A stretch of 64,000 nucleotides of DNA, from contig CANMPK010000005.1 in NCBI GenBank assembly GCA_947499725.1, positions 1-64,000 of the forward strand, written 5' to 3'. Origin of the DNA: an uncultured Paracoccaceae bacterium. Its GTDB lineage: Bacteria; Pseudomonadota; Alphaproteobacteria; Rhodobacterales; Rhodobacteraceae. This document shows positions 26,942-35,600 of this stretch, in pieces; the stretch's first letter is position 1; each line of letters begins with the position of its first letter. The notes under the pieces were generated by a model that worked only from the letters and a program-made list of their open reading frames with translations, did no database searches and had not been told where the DNA came from. Position numbers and translations under genes: made by a program.

Positions 26942-28318
26942 GTGAGCAAAGCTCCCACACCTCCCCTGCCCCCTTACCTTAATCTGGATCCAGAGGCGGC
27001 AGCGAAGAAGTTACCTGATCCTATCGACACAACAAGATTCGCGAAAGCCGCTGCATTCTGCGGCAAGGGCCGCGAAGACATGGCCCGTCGTGGCTATGCA
27101 CCGGATGGCGAAAAGCGGCTTCGGAAATTCTCGACTTGGGAAATCACCAAGTACCTGATCCCCGTCGCCCCCGCCCATCTGCGCCGCGTTCTGAAAGCAC
27201 ACCCAGACCTGCCGCAAGGCGAAGGCTCGGGTGGCTCAAAGTGGTTCACCCTCGAAGAGGTCCTGACCCTGCGCAAGCATTTCGCCAACGAAGGGGTCAG
27301 CACCAAAGAATACGTCCCCTACCGCCCAGAAGGTCAGCCCGCGAAAGTGGTCGCCGTTGCGAACTTCAAAGGCGGCGTCGGCAAAACCTCCACCGCGGCG
27401 CATCTTGCGATGTCCGCCGCTTTGGACGGCTACAAAGTTCTGGTGATCGATCTGGATTCCCAAGGCTCCATGACCTCGATCCTGGGCGGCAAGGTGCCGG
27501 ATGAATGGTCCACCGTTTTCCCGCTGATCGCTAAAGATTATGCCAAGGCCGTGGTCGAAGAAAACAAAGTCCGCGCCGCCGCTGGCCAGCCGGACATTCC
27601 GCTCGATGAAACCCTGCAAGAAGCCCTGAAGGTTTCGTCGCGCGACGTCATCCAGAACACCCACTGGCCGAACATCGATCTGATCGGCGCGCAGCTGAAC
27701 CTATACTGGGCGGAATTCCAAATCCCCGTCTGGCGCATGGGTCTGCGCAATTGGCCGCTTTGGGATGGCCTGACAAACTTCCTTGAAGACGAAGGCGTGC
27801 TCGACGAATACGACATCGTTTTCCTCGACACCCCCCCTGCCCTCGGTTACCTCACCATCAACGGTTTGGCGGCGGCGGATATCCTGCTGGTCCCGCTCGG
27901 CGCGTCCTTCCTTGAATTTGATTCAACGGGCCGTTTCTTCGACATGCTCTATTCCACCTTCGCCAGCATCGAAGACGGCGAAAACGCTGCCGCCCGTGCG
28001 GCCGGTTTACCAGAGCTTAAGTTTGAATGGGATGTAGTCCGAGCGATCGTCACCCGTTTTGACGCCAGCCAACAGACCGATATGGCCAATGTGATCCAAG
28101 CCTATTTTGGCGATTTCATGAACGCCTACCGGCAGGATTACACGGCGCTCGTTGGTCAGGCCGGCGAACAAGTGAACGGGATCTACGAAGCAGATTATCG
28201 CGACTTCAACCGCGACACCTATGTGCGCGGCCGCGAAACATTTGACCGCACCTATGCCGAATTCAAAGAACTGTTGATCGGCAGTTGGTGGCGCGATGCA
28301 AATATGGAGGATGAGTGA
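26942..28318 (+). CDS. parA: Plasmid partition ATPase ParA
   Basis: 458 aa from GTG (AGAGG upstream). ParA ATPases segregate plasmids by gradients on the nucleoid. An N-terminal DNA-binding region of about 110 residues (RKFSTWEITKYLIPVAPAHL, ahead of SGGSKWFTLEEV) is typical of the long plasmid type Ia ParA and allows autoregulation. The deviant Walker A (FKGGVGKTSTAAHL) is at about 143-150 and the Walker B-type stretch is VFLDTPPALGYLTING. It is followed directly by parB, whose ATG begins at the last base of the parA stop codon. Confidence 0.93.
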   Translation: MSKAPTPPLPPYLNLDPEAAAKKLPDPIDTTRFAKAAAFCGKGREDMARRGYAPDGEKRLRKFSTWEITKYLIPVAPAHLRRVLKAHPDLPQGEGSGGSKWFTLEEVLTLRKHFANEGVSTKEYVPYRPEGQPAKVVAVANFKGGVGKTSTAAHLAMSAALDGYKVLVIDLDSQGSMTSILGGKVPDEWSTVFPLIAKDYAKAVVEENKVRAAAGQPDIPLDETLQEALKVSSRDVIQNTHWPNIDLIGAQLNLYWAEFQIPVWRMGLRNWPLWDGLTNFLEDEGVLDEYDIVFLDTPPALGYLTINGLAAADILLVPLGASFLEFDSTGRFFDMLYSTFASIEDGENAAARAAGLPELKFEWDVVRAIVTRFDASQQTDMANVIQAYFGDFMNAYRQDYTALVGQAGEQVNGIYEADYRDFNRDTYVRGRETFDRTYAEFKELLIGSWWRDANMEDE

Positions 28319-29373
28319 TGGCACGACGGAAAAGGCTGGTCGCCCCAGACCAATCAGAGCTTGAGAAACTCGACGAAGGTTTCGCTGCGAAACCTCCCCT
28401 CGGTCAATCCATGACCCCGCCCATCGCGCAAGTCGCTGGTGAAGCGGCGGCTTTGGCTGGCATGGCAGGCGTTCAAGATCGCGTTGCCGCAGCCAAAGAT
28501 ACGGCAGATGCCGAGAAATGGCGCGAGGCGGAACGGGCAGGCCGTGCCGTGGTGCATATTCCGGTGGATCAAATTCAAACCGACTATCTGCGCCGCGACC
28601 GTATGGTCGACGATCCCGACGCACGTTTAGAGCTGACGAAATCCATTATCGACCATGGCCTGCGCACACCAATCGAAGTTGCGAAAACTGAAGAGGGCTA
28701 TGGCTTGATCGCGGGTCACCGTCGTCTGCGCATCTTTAGGCTGATGTCTGAACAGTTCCCGCGTTTCAGTGAAATTCCGGCTTTTATCCGTACGCCAAAA
28801 GACAGCGCGGATGCTTACCAGAACATGGTGGAAGAGAACGAAGTTCGCGCCAATCTGACCCACTACGAACGTGGCCGTATCGCCGTTTTAGCGACACAAA
28901 ACGGCGTGTTTGGCTCTGTTGATGATGCGGTGGGCAAGCTGTTTGAAAGCGCGTCTAAATCCAAACGATCCAAGGTGCGCAGTTTCGCAGCGGTCCACGA
29001 AGCGCTAGGGGATTTGCTGAAGCACCCGATGGACTTGTCAGAGCGTTTGGGCCTGAAGGTTGCCACGGCTCTGCGCAACGGCGCACAGGGCAAGCTACGC
29101 GAGGGGCTGAGCGGCCCTGGCTATCGCGAGGCCCCAGCGGAGGCGAAGCTGCTCGAGGGGCTGCTGGCAGGGCTGGAGAGCGGCAAGAAAGACCCAGCGC
29201 GTGGTGGGCGCCCGACTGAGGTGATCAAGATCAAACCCATCCGTTTAAAAAGCGGCGGTGATCTGAGCGCGCAGATTTCGGGGCAGGGCATGAAGATTGA
29301 TCTGAAAGGCCGCGAAGTGGATGCCGCCACGGTGCAGGAAATCCTGACTTATATCCAACGTTCGCTTGGCTAA
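28318..29373 (+). CDS. parB: Plasmid partition protein ParB
   Basis: 351 aa from ATG 28318, with GGAGG 7 nt upstream. ParB binds parS and interacts with ParA. The ParB N-terminal domain is clear (VHIPVDQIQTDYLRRDRM, then IIDHGLRTPIEV and YGLIAGHRRLRIF). The arginine-rich GHRRL box is typical of CTP-binding ParB proteins. A helix-turn-helix follows (VEENEVRANLTHYERGRIAV). A parS-like palindrome is embedded in codons 21-26, and another follows the stop as part of a terminator hairpin. Confidence 0.92.
   Translation: MARRKRLVAPDQSELEKLDEGFAAKPPLGQSMTPPIAQVAGEAAALAGMAGVQDRVAAAKDTADAEKWREAERAGRAVVHIPVDQIQTDYLRRDRMVDDPDARLELTKSIIDHGLRTPIEVAKTEEGYGLIAGHRRLRIFRLMSEQFPRFSEIPAFIRTPKDSADAYQNMVEENEVRANLTHYERGRIAVLATQNGVFGSVDDAVGKLFESASKSKRSKVRSFAAVHEALGDLLKHPMDLSERLGLKVATALRNGAQGKLREGLSGPGYREAPAEAKLLEGLLAGLESGKKDPARGGRPTEVIKIKPIRLKSGGDLSAQISGQGMKIDLKGREVDAATVQEILTYIQRSLG
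28378..28394. repeat. parS-like palindrome, copy 2 (inside parB)
   Basis: GGTTTCGCTGCGAAACC, perfect 8-base arms around T. It lies in the coding sequence for Gly-Phe-Ala-Ala-Lys near the parB N-terminus, which shows that the palindrome was kept despite coding constraint. Confidence 0.7.
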
Positions 29374-29403
29374 GCTCGGCTAAATCAGCACTGAAAACAG
29401 AAA

Positions 29404-29436
29404 AGGGAGGTTTCGCGGCGAAACCTCCCTCTCTTT
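29404..29436 (+). terminator. parAB terminator containing parS-like palindrome, copy 3
   Basis: A 13-bp perfect stem (AGGGAGGTTTCGC / GCGAAACCTCCCT, central G) is followed by CTCTTTTT. The inner 17 bases (29409-29425) equal the parS-like palindrome. It may therefore serve as both terminator and ParB site, 30 bases after the parB stop. Confidence 0.75.
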
Positions 29437-29500
29437 TTGTCTGATCAAATTGCCTGAGTGAAAAACAATTTGAGCCAATTTCGTTTGTTAAAAAATCAAC

Positions 29501-29554
29501 GGTTTGAATTGCTTTGCAAAGATCAAACCCCTGCGAAAACCCGTTTTCGGGTTA
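29501..29554. terminator. Hairpins between parB and the convergent DUF3833 gene
   Basis: A 6-bp stem AACCCG / CGGGTT (29538-29553, loop TTTT) overlaps the stop codon of the leftward gene and is followed by TTTTCG on that strand. A second imperfect hairpin (GGTTTGA...TCAAACC, about 29501-29529) lies between. They probably end the leftward operon. Confidence 0.5.
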
Positions 29555-30055
29555 TTTCGGGCGAATGGTTGCGAACAGCTCTGCCACTTTGATCCCAAAC
29601 TTTCGCATTTGCGCGCGGTTTAGGATGGTGCCGTTTTCGGCGAGATACATCCAATCCACCACGTTCAGCACATGACCGCCCGCATCCGGCGCGAGGCGCA
29701 AGCGGTAGCTCATGCGTGTGGTCGCCCCGATGGTTTCGCCGCGCATCTTTCCGATGATGTCATGGGCTGTGCCGCTGAACGTGCCATCGTTGTTGATGGT
29801 CAGATCCCATTCGCGATCTTGGCGATCCCCACTGGCGAAGGTGAAATGCTCGACCAAACGGCCTTGGCTTTCATCCCAATTGCCGTGCATGTCGGCGGTA
29901 AAGCGCGACACGACGCGACCTGTGGGGCCGTAGATCATGCCTTCGGACACCAGCGGACCCGCCAAATGTTGGCGCAGAGACATCTGGGGCAGGGTGGCCG
30001 AGTACTCGAGCGGGTTTTGAGCTTTGAAGCCGAAAGAGAGCCTGTTTTTAAGCAT
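29552..30055 (-). CDS. DUF3833-type protein in the sigma-E operon
   Basis: 167 aa from ATG 30055, which overlaps the cfa stop by 8 bases. Conserved stretches such as GRVVSRFTADMHGNWDESQG and VVDWMYLAENGTILNRAQMR, and the position behind cfa, fit the DUF3833 family, which has no established activity. No signal peptide is seen. It is last in the leftward operon driven by a sigma-E-type promoter at 33265-33294, so a role in membrane or photo-oxidative stress is inferred. Confidence 0.65.
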   Translation of the reverse strand: MLKNRLSFGFKAQNPLEYSATLPQMSLRQHLAGPLVSEGMIYGPTGRVVSRFTADMHGNWDESQGRLVEHFTFASGDRQDREWDLTINNDGTFSGTAHDIIGKMRGETIGATTRMSYRLRLAPDAGGHVLNVVDWMYLAENGTILNRAQMRKFGIKVAELFATIRPK

Positions 30056-31205
30056 GAGCGAGCTCCACTTGAACCACGTCTGTTTGCCCAACCGCAAATG
30101 AAGCCGCGCAGATTTCTAGGTAAAATAGCCAGTTCCGCAGGAAGGCTTGATCGTATCCCAAGCCTTCCACTTTGCGGGTTTGGGCGCGCAAGCGATCCGC
30201 CCAAATCCGGCAGGTGCGGGCGTAGTCTTGGCCAAAGGCGAAGTTGTTTTTGACGGTTAGACCAGCTTGGCGGGCTTGGTCGGCGATTACCGCATCCGAC
30301 AGCAGCATGCCGCCTGGGAAGGTGTATTGGCGGATGTAGTCCGAGCCTTTGCGGTACAGATCGAAATAGGAATCCTGCACGGTGATGGCTTGCACCAGCG
30401 CGCGGCCTCCTTCGGCGAGGCGATCTTTTAGGGTGCCAAAGTAGCTGGGCCAGTAGCGTTCGCCGACAGCCTCGATCATTTCAATTGAAACGATGTTGTC
30501 GAAGGTGCCGGTGCTTTTGCGGTAGTCCAGCAATTGGATATCAGCGCGGCCATCAAGGCGGGCCTCGGCGAAGCCCTTTTGGCTGGGAGAGATCGTGAGG
30601 CCTGTCACATGGCGGCCTTGATCCGCCGCACGTTCGGCGAAGCCGCCCCAACCGCAGCCGACTTCTAGAACACGTTCTCCGCTGGTCAGGCGGCTAAGGA
30701 CGCGGTCGTATTTGTTTTCTTGCGCGCGTTCTAAATCAGTCTCTGATTCACCGAAAAGCGCAGAGGAATAGGTCATGCTGGGATCGAGCCAGAGTTCGTA
30801 GAATTCATTGCCCACATCGTAATGCGCCTTGATGTTGCGTGAGGCGCCGCGCACGGAGTTGGCGCGCAGCAGGCGATCGACCACGAGGAACTTCAAACGG
30901 TTAAGCTTGCTGGGATTGGCGAAGCCTTCGAAGGTATCGAGGTTTCGTAGCGCGACGGAGACCAGCGCTTCAATGGACGATGTCTCCCACAGACCGGCCA
31001 CGTAGGTTTCGCCTAAACCCACATCGCCGCGCGCGGCCATGGCGGGGATGACGGACCAATCGCGGATGTCCATATCCGCCTGCGGGCCGGTTGTGCCGAA
31101 GTCATAGGTTTGCCCATCTGGGGTTTTCAAGTGCAAACGGCCTTGGGTGATTTGTGCGCAGCAGTCCAGAAAGCTTTGCTTCACAACATCTGTCAGCAGG
31201 GTCAT
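30048..31205 (-). CDS. cfa: Cyclopropane-fatty-acyl-phospholipid synthase-family methyltransferase
   Basis: 385 aa. These enzymes transfer a methylene or methyl group from S-adenosylmethionine to unsaturated phospholipid acyl chains at the membrane. The SAM-binding motif VLEVGCGWGGFAERAADQG is at about 160-180. The active-site-type segments NIKAHYDVGNEFYELWLD and PGGMLLSDAVI fit the family. In Rhodobacter sphaeroides the homologue belongs to the sigma-E/ChrR singlet-oxygen regulon. Its start shares one base with the upstream gene's stop. Confidence 0.88.
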   Translation of the reverse strand: MTLLTDVVKQSFLDCCAQITQGRLHLKTPDGQTYDFGTTGPQADMDIRDWSVIPAMAARGDVGLGETYVAGLWETSSIEALVSVALRNLDTFEGFANPSKLNRLKFLVVDRLLRANSVRGASRNIKAHYDVGNEFYELWLDPSMTYSSALFGESETDLERAQENKYDRVLSRLTSGERVLEVGCGWGGFAERAADQGRHVTGLTISPSQKGFAEARLDGRADIQLLDYRKSTGTFDNIVSIEMIEAVGERYWPSYFGTLKDRLAEGGRALVQAITVQDSYFDLYRKGSDYIRQYTFPGGMLLSDAVIADQARQAGLTVKNNFAFGQDYARTCRIWADRLRAQTRKVEGLGYDQAFLRNWLFYLEICAASFAVGQTDVVQVELAHA

Positions 31206-31948
31206 TACGAAATTTCCTTTTCTGGCGGGGCAGGGCGCGTGCGGTAGGGCGCGCCTGCGAGCTTGAGGCGAAGGGCTTGCCAGTAGATTAGCGCGATCGT
31301 GCGCAAAGGCCCAAATGGGCGGCGTAAGGCTGCGCCAAGAATGGCGGTATTGGTTAGCGGTTGGCGCGGGCCGACGAGATTAGCGTAGAGAACCTCGTCT
31401 CCGCGATGCATGGCGATGCGAATGGCAAGTTTTTCATCTAAGACATTGAAATTAAAAGAATATTCACCTTCTACCTCTTGAAAGGGCGACACGTGCATCA
31501 TTTTGCGCGCTGAAAGTGTGGTTTCAGGCGTAATAGGGTCGAAATCTGGCAAATGGCACATGTAGGAATGGCGGTCGCCAAAGGTGTTGTTCACCTCGGC
31601 AATCACGGCTTTCAGATCATCGCCCTCAAACGCCAGCCACAGGCTGATCGGGTTGAAGATATACCCTAGGAAGCGTGGCTGGGTGAGCAGCAGGATTTTG
31701 ACATCCGTTAGGCCTGCCTTAGCGAATTGTTCCTGCGCCCATGCCACGCCGCGCCCTTGGCCGCGTGTGCCACCGTGGTGTTTGTCGTGGACCGAGGCCA
31801 GATTCAGGCGGTTGCGCGAGAAGAGCAGCGGCCCAGAGGGCGCTAAGGGGTCGATCAGCACATAGTCCACCGAATAGGTGAAACTGCGGCTGAGCGCGCC
31901 TTTGCGGGCGTGTGTGGTCTTGGCCGGGATATGCTGCGGGGTGCTCAT
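31205..31948 (-). CDS. DUF1365 family protein
   Basis: 247 aa from the Met at 31948, overlapping the previous stop as ATGA. DUF1365 has no defined activity but regularly accompanies an FAD oxidoreductase and a cyclopropane synthase. Family stretches include FTYSVDYVLIDPLAP, RFLGYIFNPISLWLAFEG, EVNNTFGDRHSYMC and MMHVSPFQEVEGEYSFNF. No signal peptide is seen. It is the middle gene of the sigma-E operon and likely acts in lipid modification together with its neighbours. Confidence 0.82.
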   Translation of the reverse strand: MSTPQHIPAKTTHARKGALSRSFTYSVDYVLIDPLAPSGPLLFSRNRLNLASVHDKHHGGTRGQGRGVAWAQEQFAKAGLTDVKILLLTQPRFLGYIFNPISLWLAFEGDDLKAVIAEVNNTFGDRHSYMCHLPDFDPITPETTLSARKMMHVSPFQEVEGEYSFNFNVLDEKLAIRIAMHRGDEVLYANLVGPRQPLTNTAILGAALRRPFGPLRTIALIYWQALRLKLAGAPYRTRPAPPEKEIS

Positions 31949-33240
31949 TCGGCGGCCATCCGCAGTGGGGTGGTTTTGAGCTGCTTGGCCACGCGTACGG
32001 CGCTGGCAAAGCCATCTTCGTGGAAGCCATGGCGCAGATAGGCGCCAGCGTACCATGTGTTCAGGTTGCCCTGCATCGCGCCAATTTGTTTTTGCGCCTT
32101 AAGGGCGGCGCGGTCAAACACTGGATGGCGGAAGGTCGTTTCGTCGTAGATTAGGCTCTGTTTCACCTCAGAAACCGGATTCAGCGAGACAAACAGCGGA
32201 TCATCTTCCGGGATGTTTTGCAGCTTGTTCATCCAATAGGTCACGCCAATTTCTGGGCGTTGATCCACGGCCTGCGCCTTGTAGACCCAGCTGGACCAAC
32301 AGGCGTGGCGCTTGGGCATTTGATCGGCGTCGCTGTGCAAGATCATGTGATTGTCTTGATAACGCAGATCAGACAGCGCAGCGGTTTCGGCAGGGGTGGG
32401 GTTGGCCAGCAGGCGCAGCGCATCATCGGAATGGCAGGCCATGATCACCTGATCAAACTGCTCTGGCGCGGCACCGGCGCAGCGGATGGTGGCGCCTTGG
32501 CTGTCGCGGAAGACCGATTGCACATCTGCGCTGACACGCAAGTCCACTTGATTTGCGATCAAATGCGCTTGCAGGCGTTTCACATATTCGATGCTGCCGC
32601 CATCGACCGTCCACCATTGGTGCTGGCCTGTGGCGCTGAGCAGCGCGTGGTTGCGGAAGAACTGCACCAGTGATTTGGCAGGGAATTCTTGGATCTCTTC
32701 AGGCGGCGTCGACCAAATCGCGCCGCAGATGGGCAGCAGGTAATAGCGGCAGAACCAATCGCCCAGACCCATCTCGCGGATCAGATCGCCGATGGTCACA
32801 TCATCGCTTTGGGCGATAGCTTCGGCGCCCGCGTTAAATTTCATGATGTCGCGCACCATGCCCCAAAAGGCAGGGCGGGCCAGATTGCTTTTCTGGCCGA
32901 TCAGCGCTGTCAGATCCTTCAGCCCATATTCCACCGCGCCATTGTTGATGGTCGCGCCAAAGCTCATGTCGCTTTTGATCACGGGCACATCCAGCGCTTG
33001 AAACATGCGGGTCAGGTGGGGGTAGTTCACATAGTTGAACACGATAAAGCCCGTATCCACCGGCTGATCCCCATTGCACCCAGCGAGTACGGTGCGCGCA
33101 TGGCCGCCCAGTTTAGGGCCAGCTTCAAACAGGGTGACGTGGTTGTCAGGGGCTAAAAGGTATGCGGCAGCCATGCCGGAAATGCCTCCGCCAACGATCG
33201 CGATGCGTTGTGGGCGGGGTAGGGCGGTATCTAGCGACAT
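31945..33240 (-). CDS. FAD-dependent amine oxidase-like oxidoreductase
   Basis: 431 aa. An N-terminal dinucleotide-binding fold (IAIVGGGISGMAAAYLLA, then VTLFEAGPKLGGHARTV) and a family C-terminus (NTWYAGAYLRHGFHEDG) identify an NAD(P)/FAD amine oxidase of the desaturase/isomerase type. Substrate unknown. It is first in the leftward operon oxidoreductase-DUF1365-cfa-DUF3833, whose -10-like element ends 24 bases before its start, so the mRNA leader is very short. It may act on fatty acids in the photo-oxidative response. Confidence 0.82.
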   Translation of the reverse strand: MSLDTALPRPQRIAIVGGGISGMAAAYLLAPDNHVTLFEAGPKLGGHARTVLAGCNGDQPVDTGFIVFNYVNYPHLTRMFQALDVPVIKSDMSFGATINNGAVEYGLKDLTALIGQKSNLARPAFWGMVRDIMKFNAGAEAIAQSDDVTIGDLIREMGLGDWFCRYYLLPICGAIWSTPPEEIQEFPAKSLVQFFRNHALLSATGQHQWWTVDGGSIEYVKRLQAHLIANQVDLRVSADVQSVFRDSQGATIRCAGAAPEQFDQVIMACHSDDALRLLANPTPAETAALSDLRYQDNHMILHSDADQMPKRHACWSSWVYKAQAVDQRPEIGVTYWMNKLQNIPEDDPLFVSLNPVSEVKQSLIYDETTFRHPVFDRAALKAQKQIGAMQGNLNTWYAGAYLRHGFHEDGFASAVRVAKQLKTTPLRMAAE

Positions 33241-33264
33241 AGGTTCTCCTGCTCGTGTATATTG

Positions 33265-33294
33265 ATTTTACGGCGAAAAATCTGGAATGGATCA
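33265..33294 (-). promoter_or_regulatory. Sigma-E-type promoter for the leftward lipid operon
   Basis: On the minus strand, TGATCC (33294-33289) and TAAAAT (33270-33265) are 18 bases apart. This is the same layout as the divergent promoter at 33301, and resembles the TGATC...TAA promoters recognised by Rhodobacter sigma-E. Confidence 0.65.
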
Positions 33295-33300
33295 AAAAAA

Positions 33301-33330
33301 TGATCCAAAATCGTTTGGGTCTCGTAATGT
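33301..33330 (+). promoter_or_regulatory. Sigma-E-type promoter of the rpoE-chrR operon
   Basis: TGATCC (33301-33306), an 18-base spacer and TAATGT (33325-33330) suggest autoregulation. The two divergent -35 elements form one palindrome GGATCA-A6-TGATCC (33289-33306). Confidence 0.65.
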
Positions 33331-33397
33331 AGGTATGTTGACCCTAGAGCCTTCTTCCTGCGACACCCCCAATAGCCATGCGCGTCATCCGCGTTCT

Positions 33398-33985
33398 ATG
33401 GCGAGAAAGAAGGTCCGTTTGCCAAAGCAAGAGTCCCAACAGATCAGCGATCAAACCAGCTGGATGCTGGCCGTGCGTGATGCGCGCGATCGTCAGGCGT
33501 TTGGGCGTTTGTTCGATTATTATGCGCCGCGCCTGAAGGGGTTTGTGATGCGCACCGGCGTGCCTGCAGCGCAGGCCGAGGATATCGTGCAAGAGGTGAT
33601 GATTTCTGTGTGGCATAAGGCGGCACAGTTTGATCCGCACCGCGCGCAGGTCAGCAGTTGGATCTATCAGATTGCGCGCAACCGTCAGATTGATGTGTTG
33701 CGCAAAGAAAACCGCCCGATGCCCGAAGAGCTGATGCAGGACGAGGTGCAAACCGAAGACGCCAGTCAGATCATCGCTCTGGAGCAAGAGGCAGACACCC
33801 TGCGCCAAGCGCTGAACACCCTGAAGCCAGGGCAGCGCGACATGGTCGAGAAAGCCTATTTGGGCGAGCTGTCCCATAGCGAGATACAAGAGCAAACCGG
33901 TCTGCCGCTTGGTACGATCAAGTCTCGTATCCGCCTTGGATTGGAAAAGCTACGCCACGAGTTAAAGGACATTAGACAGTCATGA
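33398..33985 (+). CDS. rpoE: ECF sigma factor RpoE (ChrR-controlled)
   Basis: 195 aa from ATG 33398. Earlier Mets at 33287 and 33335 lie in or at the promoter and are rejected; a slightly later start cannot be excluded because no strong ribosome-binding site is seen. ECF region 2 (RQAFGRLFDYYAPRLKGF, then EDIVQEVMISVWHKAAQFDP) and region 4 (LGELSHSEIQEQTGLPLGTI) are clear. Region 3 is absent. It overlaps chrR by ATGA. With chrR it forms the singlet-oxygen stress sensor known from Rhodobacter. Confidence 0.88.
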   Translation: MARKKVRLPKQESQQISDQTSWMLAVRDARDRQAFGRLFDYYAPRLKGFVMRTGVPAAQAEDIVQEVMISVWHKAAQFDPHRAQVSSWIYQIARNRQIDVLRKENRPMPEELMQDEVQTEDASQIIALEQEADTLRQALNTLKPGQRDMVEKAYLGELSHSEIQEQTGLPLGTIKSRIRLGLEKLRHELKDIRQS

Positions 33986-34617
33986 CATCGATCACCCACC
34001 ATATATCCCCGCCCCTGTTGGCGGCATATGCGGCAGGTACTTTGCCGGAGCCTTATGCGCTTGTTGTGGCCAGCCACATTTCCATGTGTGACGACTGCCG
34101 CGCCGCCTTGGGCGCGCATGAAGCTGCTGGTGGCGCCGTGATGGAAAGCAGCGCGGCGCAGGCTGTGTCTGACGACCTGAAAGCGCGTGTGTTTGACGGG
34201 TTGGACATCGCGCCTGTCGCTGGTCCTGTGTACCAGAAATCCGGCGTCTTCCCCGCGCCGGTGATGGAGGCCTTGAAAGGCAAGCCGCCTAAGTGGAAAT
34301 CGTTGGGCTTTGGCGTGCGCCAATCGGTGATCTCGCGCTCGGCGGCGGGCTCTGTGCGGCTGCTGTATATTCCGGGCGGTCAGGCCGTGCCGGAACATAG
34401 CCACAATGGGCTCGAGCTGACTCTGGTGTTGCAGGGCGCCTTTGCCGACGAAGATGGGCGCTTTGGCGTTGGGGATCTAGAGATCGCCGATGACGATGTG
34501 CAGCACACACCTATGGCCGAAGTGGGGGATGCCTGCATTTGTCTGGCCGCCACGGGGGCGCCTTTGCGCTTTGCCTCTTGGATGCCGCGCCTGTTCCAGC
34601 CGCTGTTTAGGATTTGA
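33982..34617 (+). CDS. chrR: Zinc-binding anti-sigma factor ChrR
   Basis: 211 aa. ChrR holds sigma-E inactive and is degraded after singlet oxygen appears. The N-terminal anti-sigma domain has the zinc ligands His6, His32, Cys36 and Cys39 (SHISMCDDC), offset by about one residue from the Rhodobacter sphaeroides protein. The C-terminal cupin domain has a metal site (VPEHSHNGLELTLVLQG, later VQHTP). It is coupled to rpoE by a 4-base overlap, and its stop overlaps the convergent gene's stop by 11 bases. Confidence 0.92.
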   Translation: MTSITHHISPPLLAAYAAGTLPEPYALVVASHISMCDDCRAALGAHEAAGGAVMESSAAQAVSDDLKARVFDGLDIAPVAGPVYQKSGVFPAPVMEALKGKPPKWKSLGFGVRQSVISRSAAGSVRLLYIPGGQAVPEHSHNGLELTLVLQGAFADEDGRFGVGDLEIADDDVQHTPMAEVGDACICLAATGAPLRFASWMPRLFQPLFRI

Positions 34618-35113
34618 TCCGCTTTAACCTGCGCGCCGCGCCGGCCAGCAGGATGCGGGAATACAGTTGGTGAAACCCTCCAAAGGCTTTGACGCCCCAG
34701 CTGTGGCTTTTGCTGCCGTCGGGCTTTTCAATCGGCTCTACAGATGATCCGAAATACAGCCGCGTGCCGTTGGCGATGTCTTCGCGCATCAGCCACGTTC
34801 GGATCAACCCTCCAGATACGCGCATCGCGATCTGATCATCGGTGCGCTGTTCGACCTGCCAAAGGGACAGGCTGTCTGCCGCGCCGCTGGCCAAAGCCGC
34901 CACATCTTGCACAGTGCTGGGAGTGCCCATGACGGAGATGATCCACCGCTCTAGCCGCATGATGGGCAGGGAAAAGAACGCGGTGAGGTAAGCGGATAGG
35001 TCCGCCTCACAGGGCAGATCGACCGTGTAGCAATCCGCGTAGTGATCGGGATCTGCAGCCTGATGGGCCAACGCGGATGACTCTGGGAAGGGGCAGGGGG
35101 TGACTGGTGTCAT
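34607..35113 (-). CDS. Hypothetical protein, 168 aa, next to chrR
   Basis: Unrecognised. It starts at the Met at 35113 (GGAG 6 nt upstream) and lacks a signal peptide. Features are a Trp-containing core (LERWIISVMGTPSTV) and a GVKAFGGFHQLYSRILLAGA end. Its mRNA would start near a palindrome (35123-35138). It may belong to the sigma-E-associated locus, but no sigma-E promoter was found before it. Confidence 0.65.
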   Translation of the reverse strand: MTPVTPCPFPESSALAHQAADPDHYADCYTVDLPCEADLSAYLTAFFSLPIMRLERWIISVMGTPSTVQDVAALASGAADSLSLWQVEQRTDDQIAMRVSGGLIRTWLMREDIANGTRLYFGSSVEPIEKPDGSKSHSWGVKAFGGFHQLYSRILLAGAARRLKRIKS

Positions 35114-35122
35114 AGGAAGCTC

Positions 35123-35138
35123 CATACGCTTGCGTATG
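35123..35138. promoter_or_regulatory. 16-base inverted repeat before the 168-aa gene
   Basis: CATACGC-TT-GCGTATG, perfect 7-base arms. It overlaps the likely promoter and leader of the 168-aa gene and may be an operator for an unknown regulator. Confidence 0.4.
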
Positions 35139-35257
35139 TTTGTCAGAAAAAAGGGCTTGAGGTCAATCGAAATTTGGAAAGGTCTTGCTGTTGTTACAGA
35201 ACTGGATCTAATGGTGCCATCGCTTTCAGAGACGCCGACAGACGGAAGGGCCAGACG

Positions 35258-35446
35258 ATGAAGCATGTTCCCAAAGAAAATACAGATGATGCGCTGATTC
35301 AGGAATTCCTGAACAAGGGCGGTTCGGTGAAAAAGGGTAAGACCAAACCGATGCCTGCGGACTTGGGGATCAGCAAAAACACTTGGGGTGTGAAGCTGTC
35401 CAAAGAAGAAAAAGAAGCGCGCGACGCGCCGCTGGATAAAGACTAA
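35258..35446 (+). CDS. Hypothetical small protein, 62 aa
   Basis: Unrecognised. AAGGG lies 8 nt upstream of the ATG. The protein is hydrophilic and Lys/Asp/Glu-rich, with a GGSVKKGKTKPMPADLGISK core. A Rho-independent terminator follows directly, which supports a real short transcript. No signal or membrane segment is visible. Confidence 0.6.
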   Translation: MKHVPKENTDDALIQEFLNKGGSVKKGKTKPMPADLGISKNTWGVKLSKEEKEARDAPLDKD

Positions 35447-35473
35447 ACCCGCCTCCGGATTGGCGGGTTTTTT
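35445..35473 (+). terminator. Terminator after the 62-aa gene
   Basis: Stem AAACCCGCC / GGCGGGTTT (9 bp) with loop TCCGGATT, followed by TTTATT. It begins at the stop codon of the small gene. Confidence 0.85.
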
Positions 35474-35600
35474 ATTGGACTCACGCAGGGTGAACGCCAA
35501 TGCGTTGGGCATTTGTTTTCTGCCTATGACCGCGCCACGTCAGGGCTCTTCTTCTTGGCAAAAATACCTCGGGGGTTTGGGGGCAGCGCCCCCATTCTGG

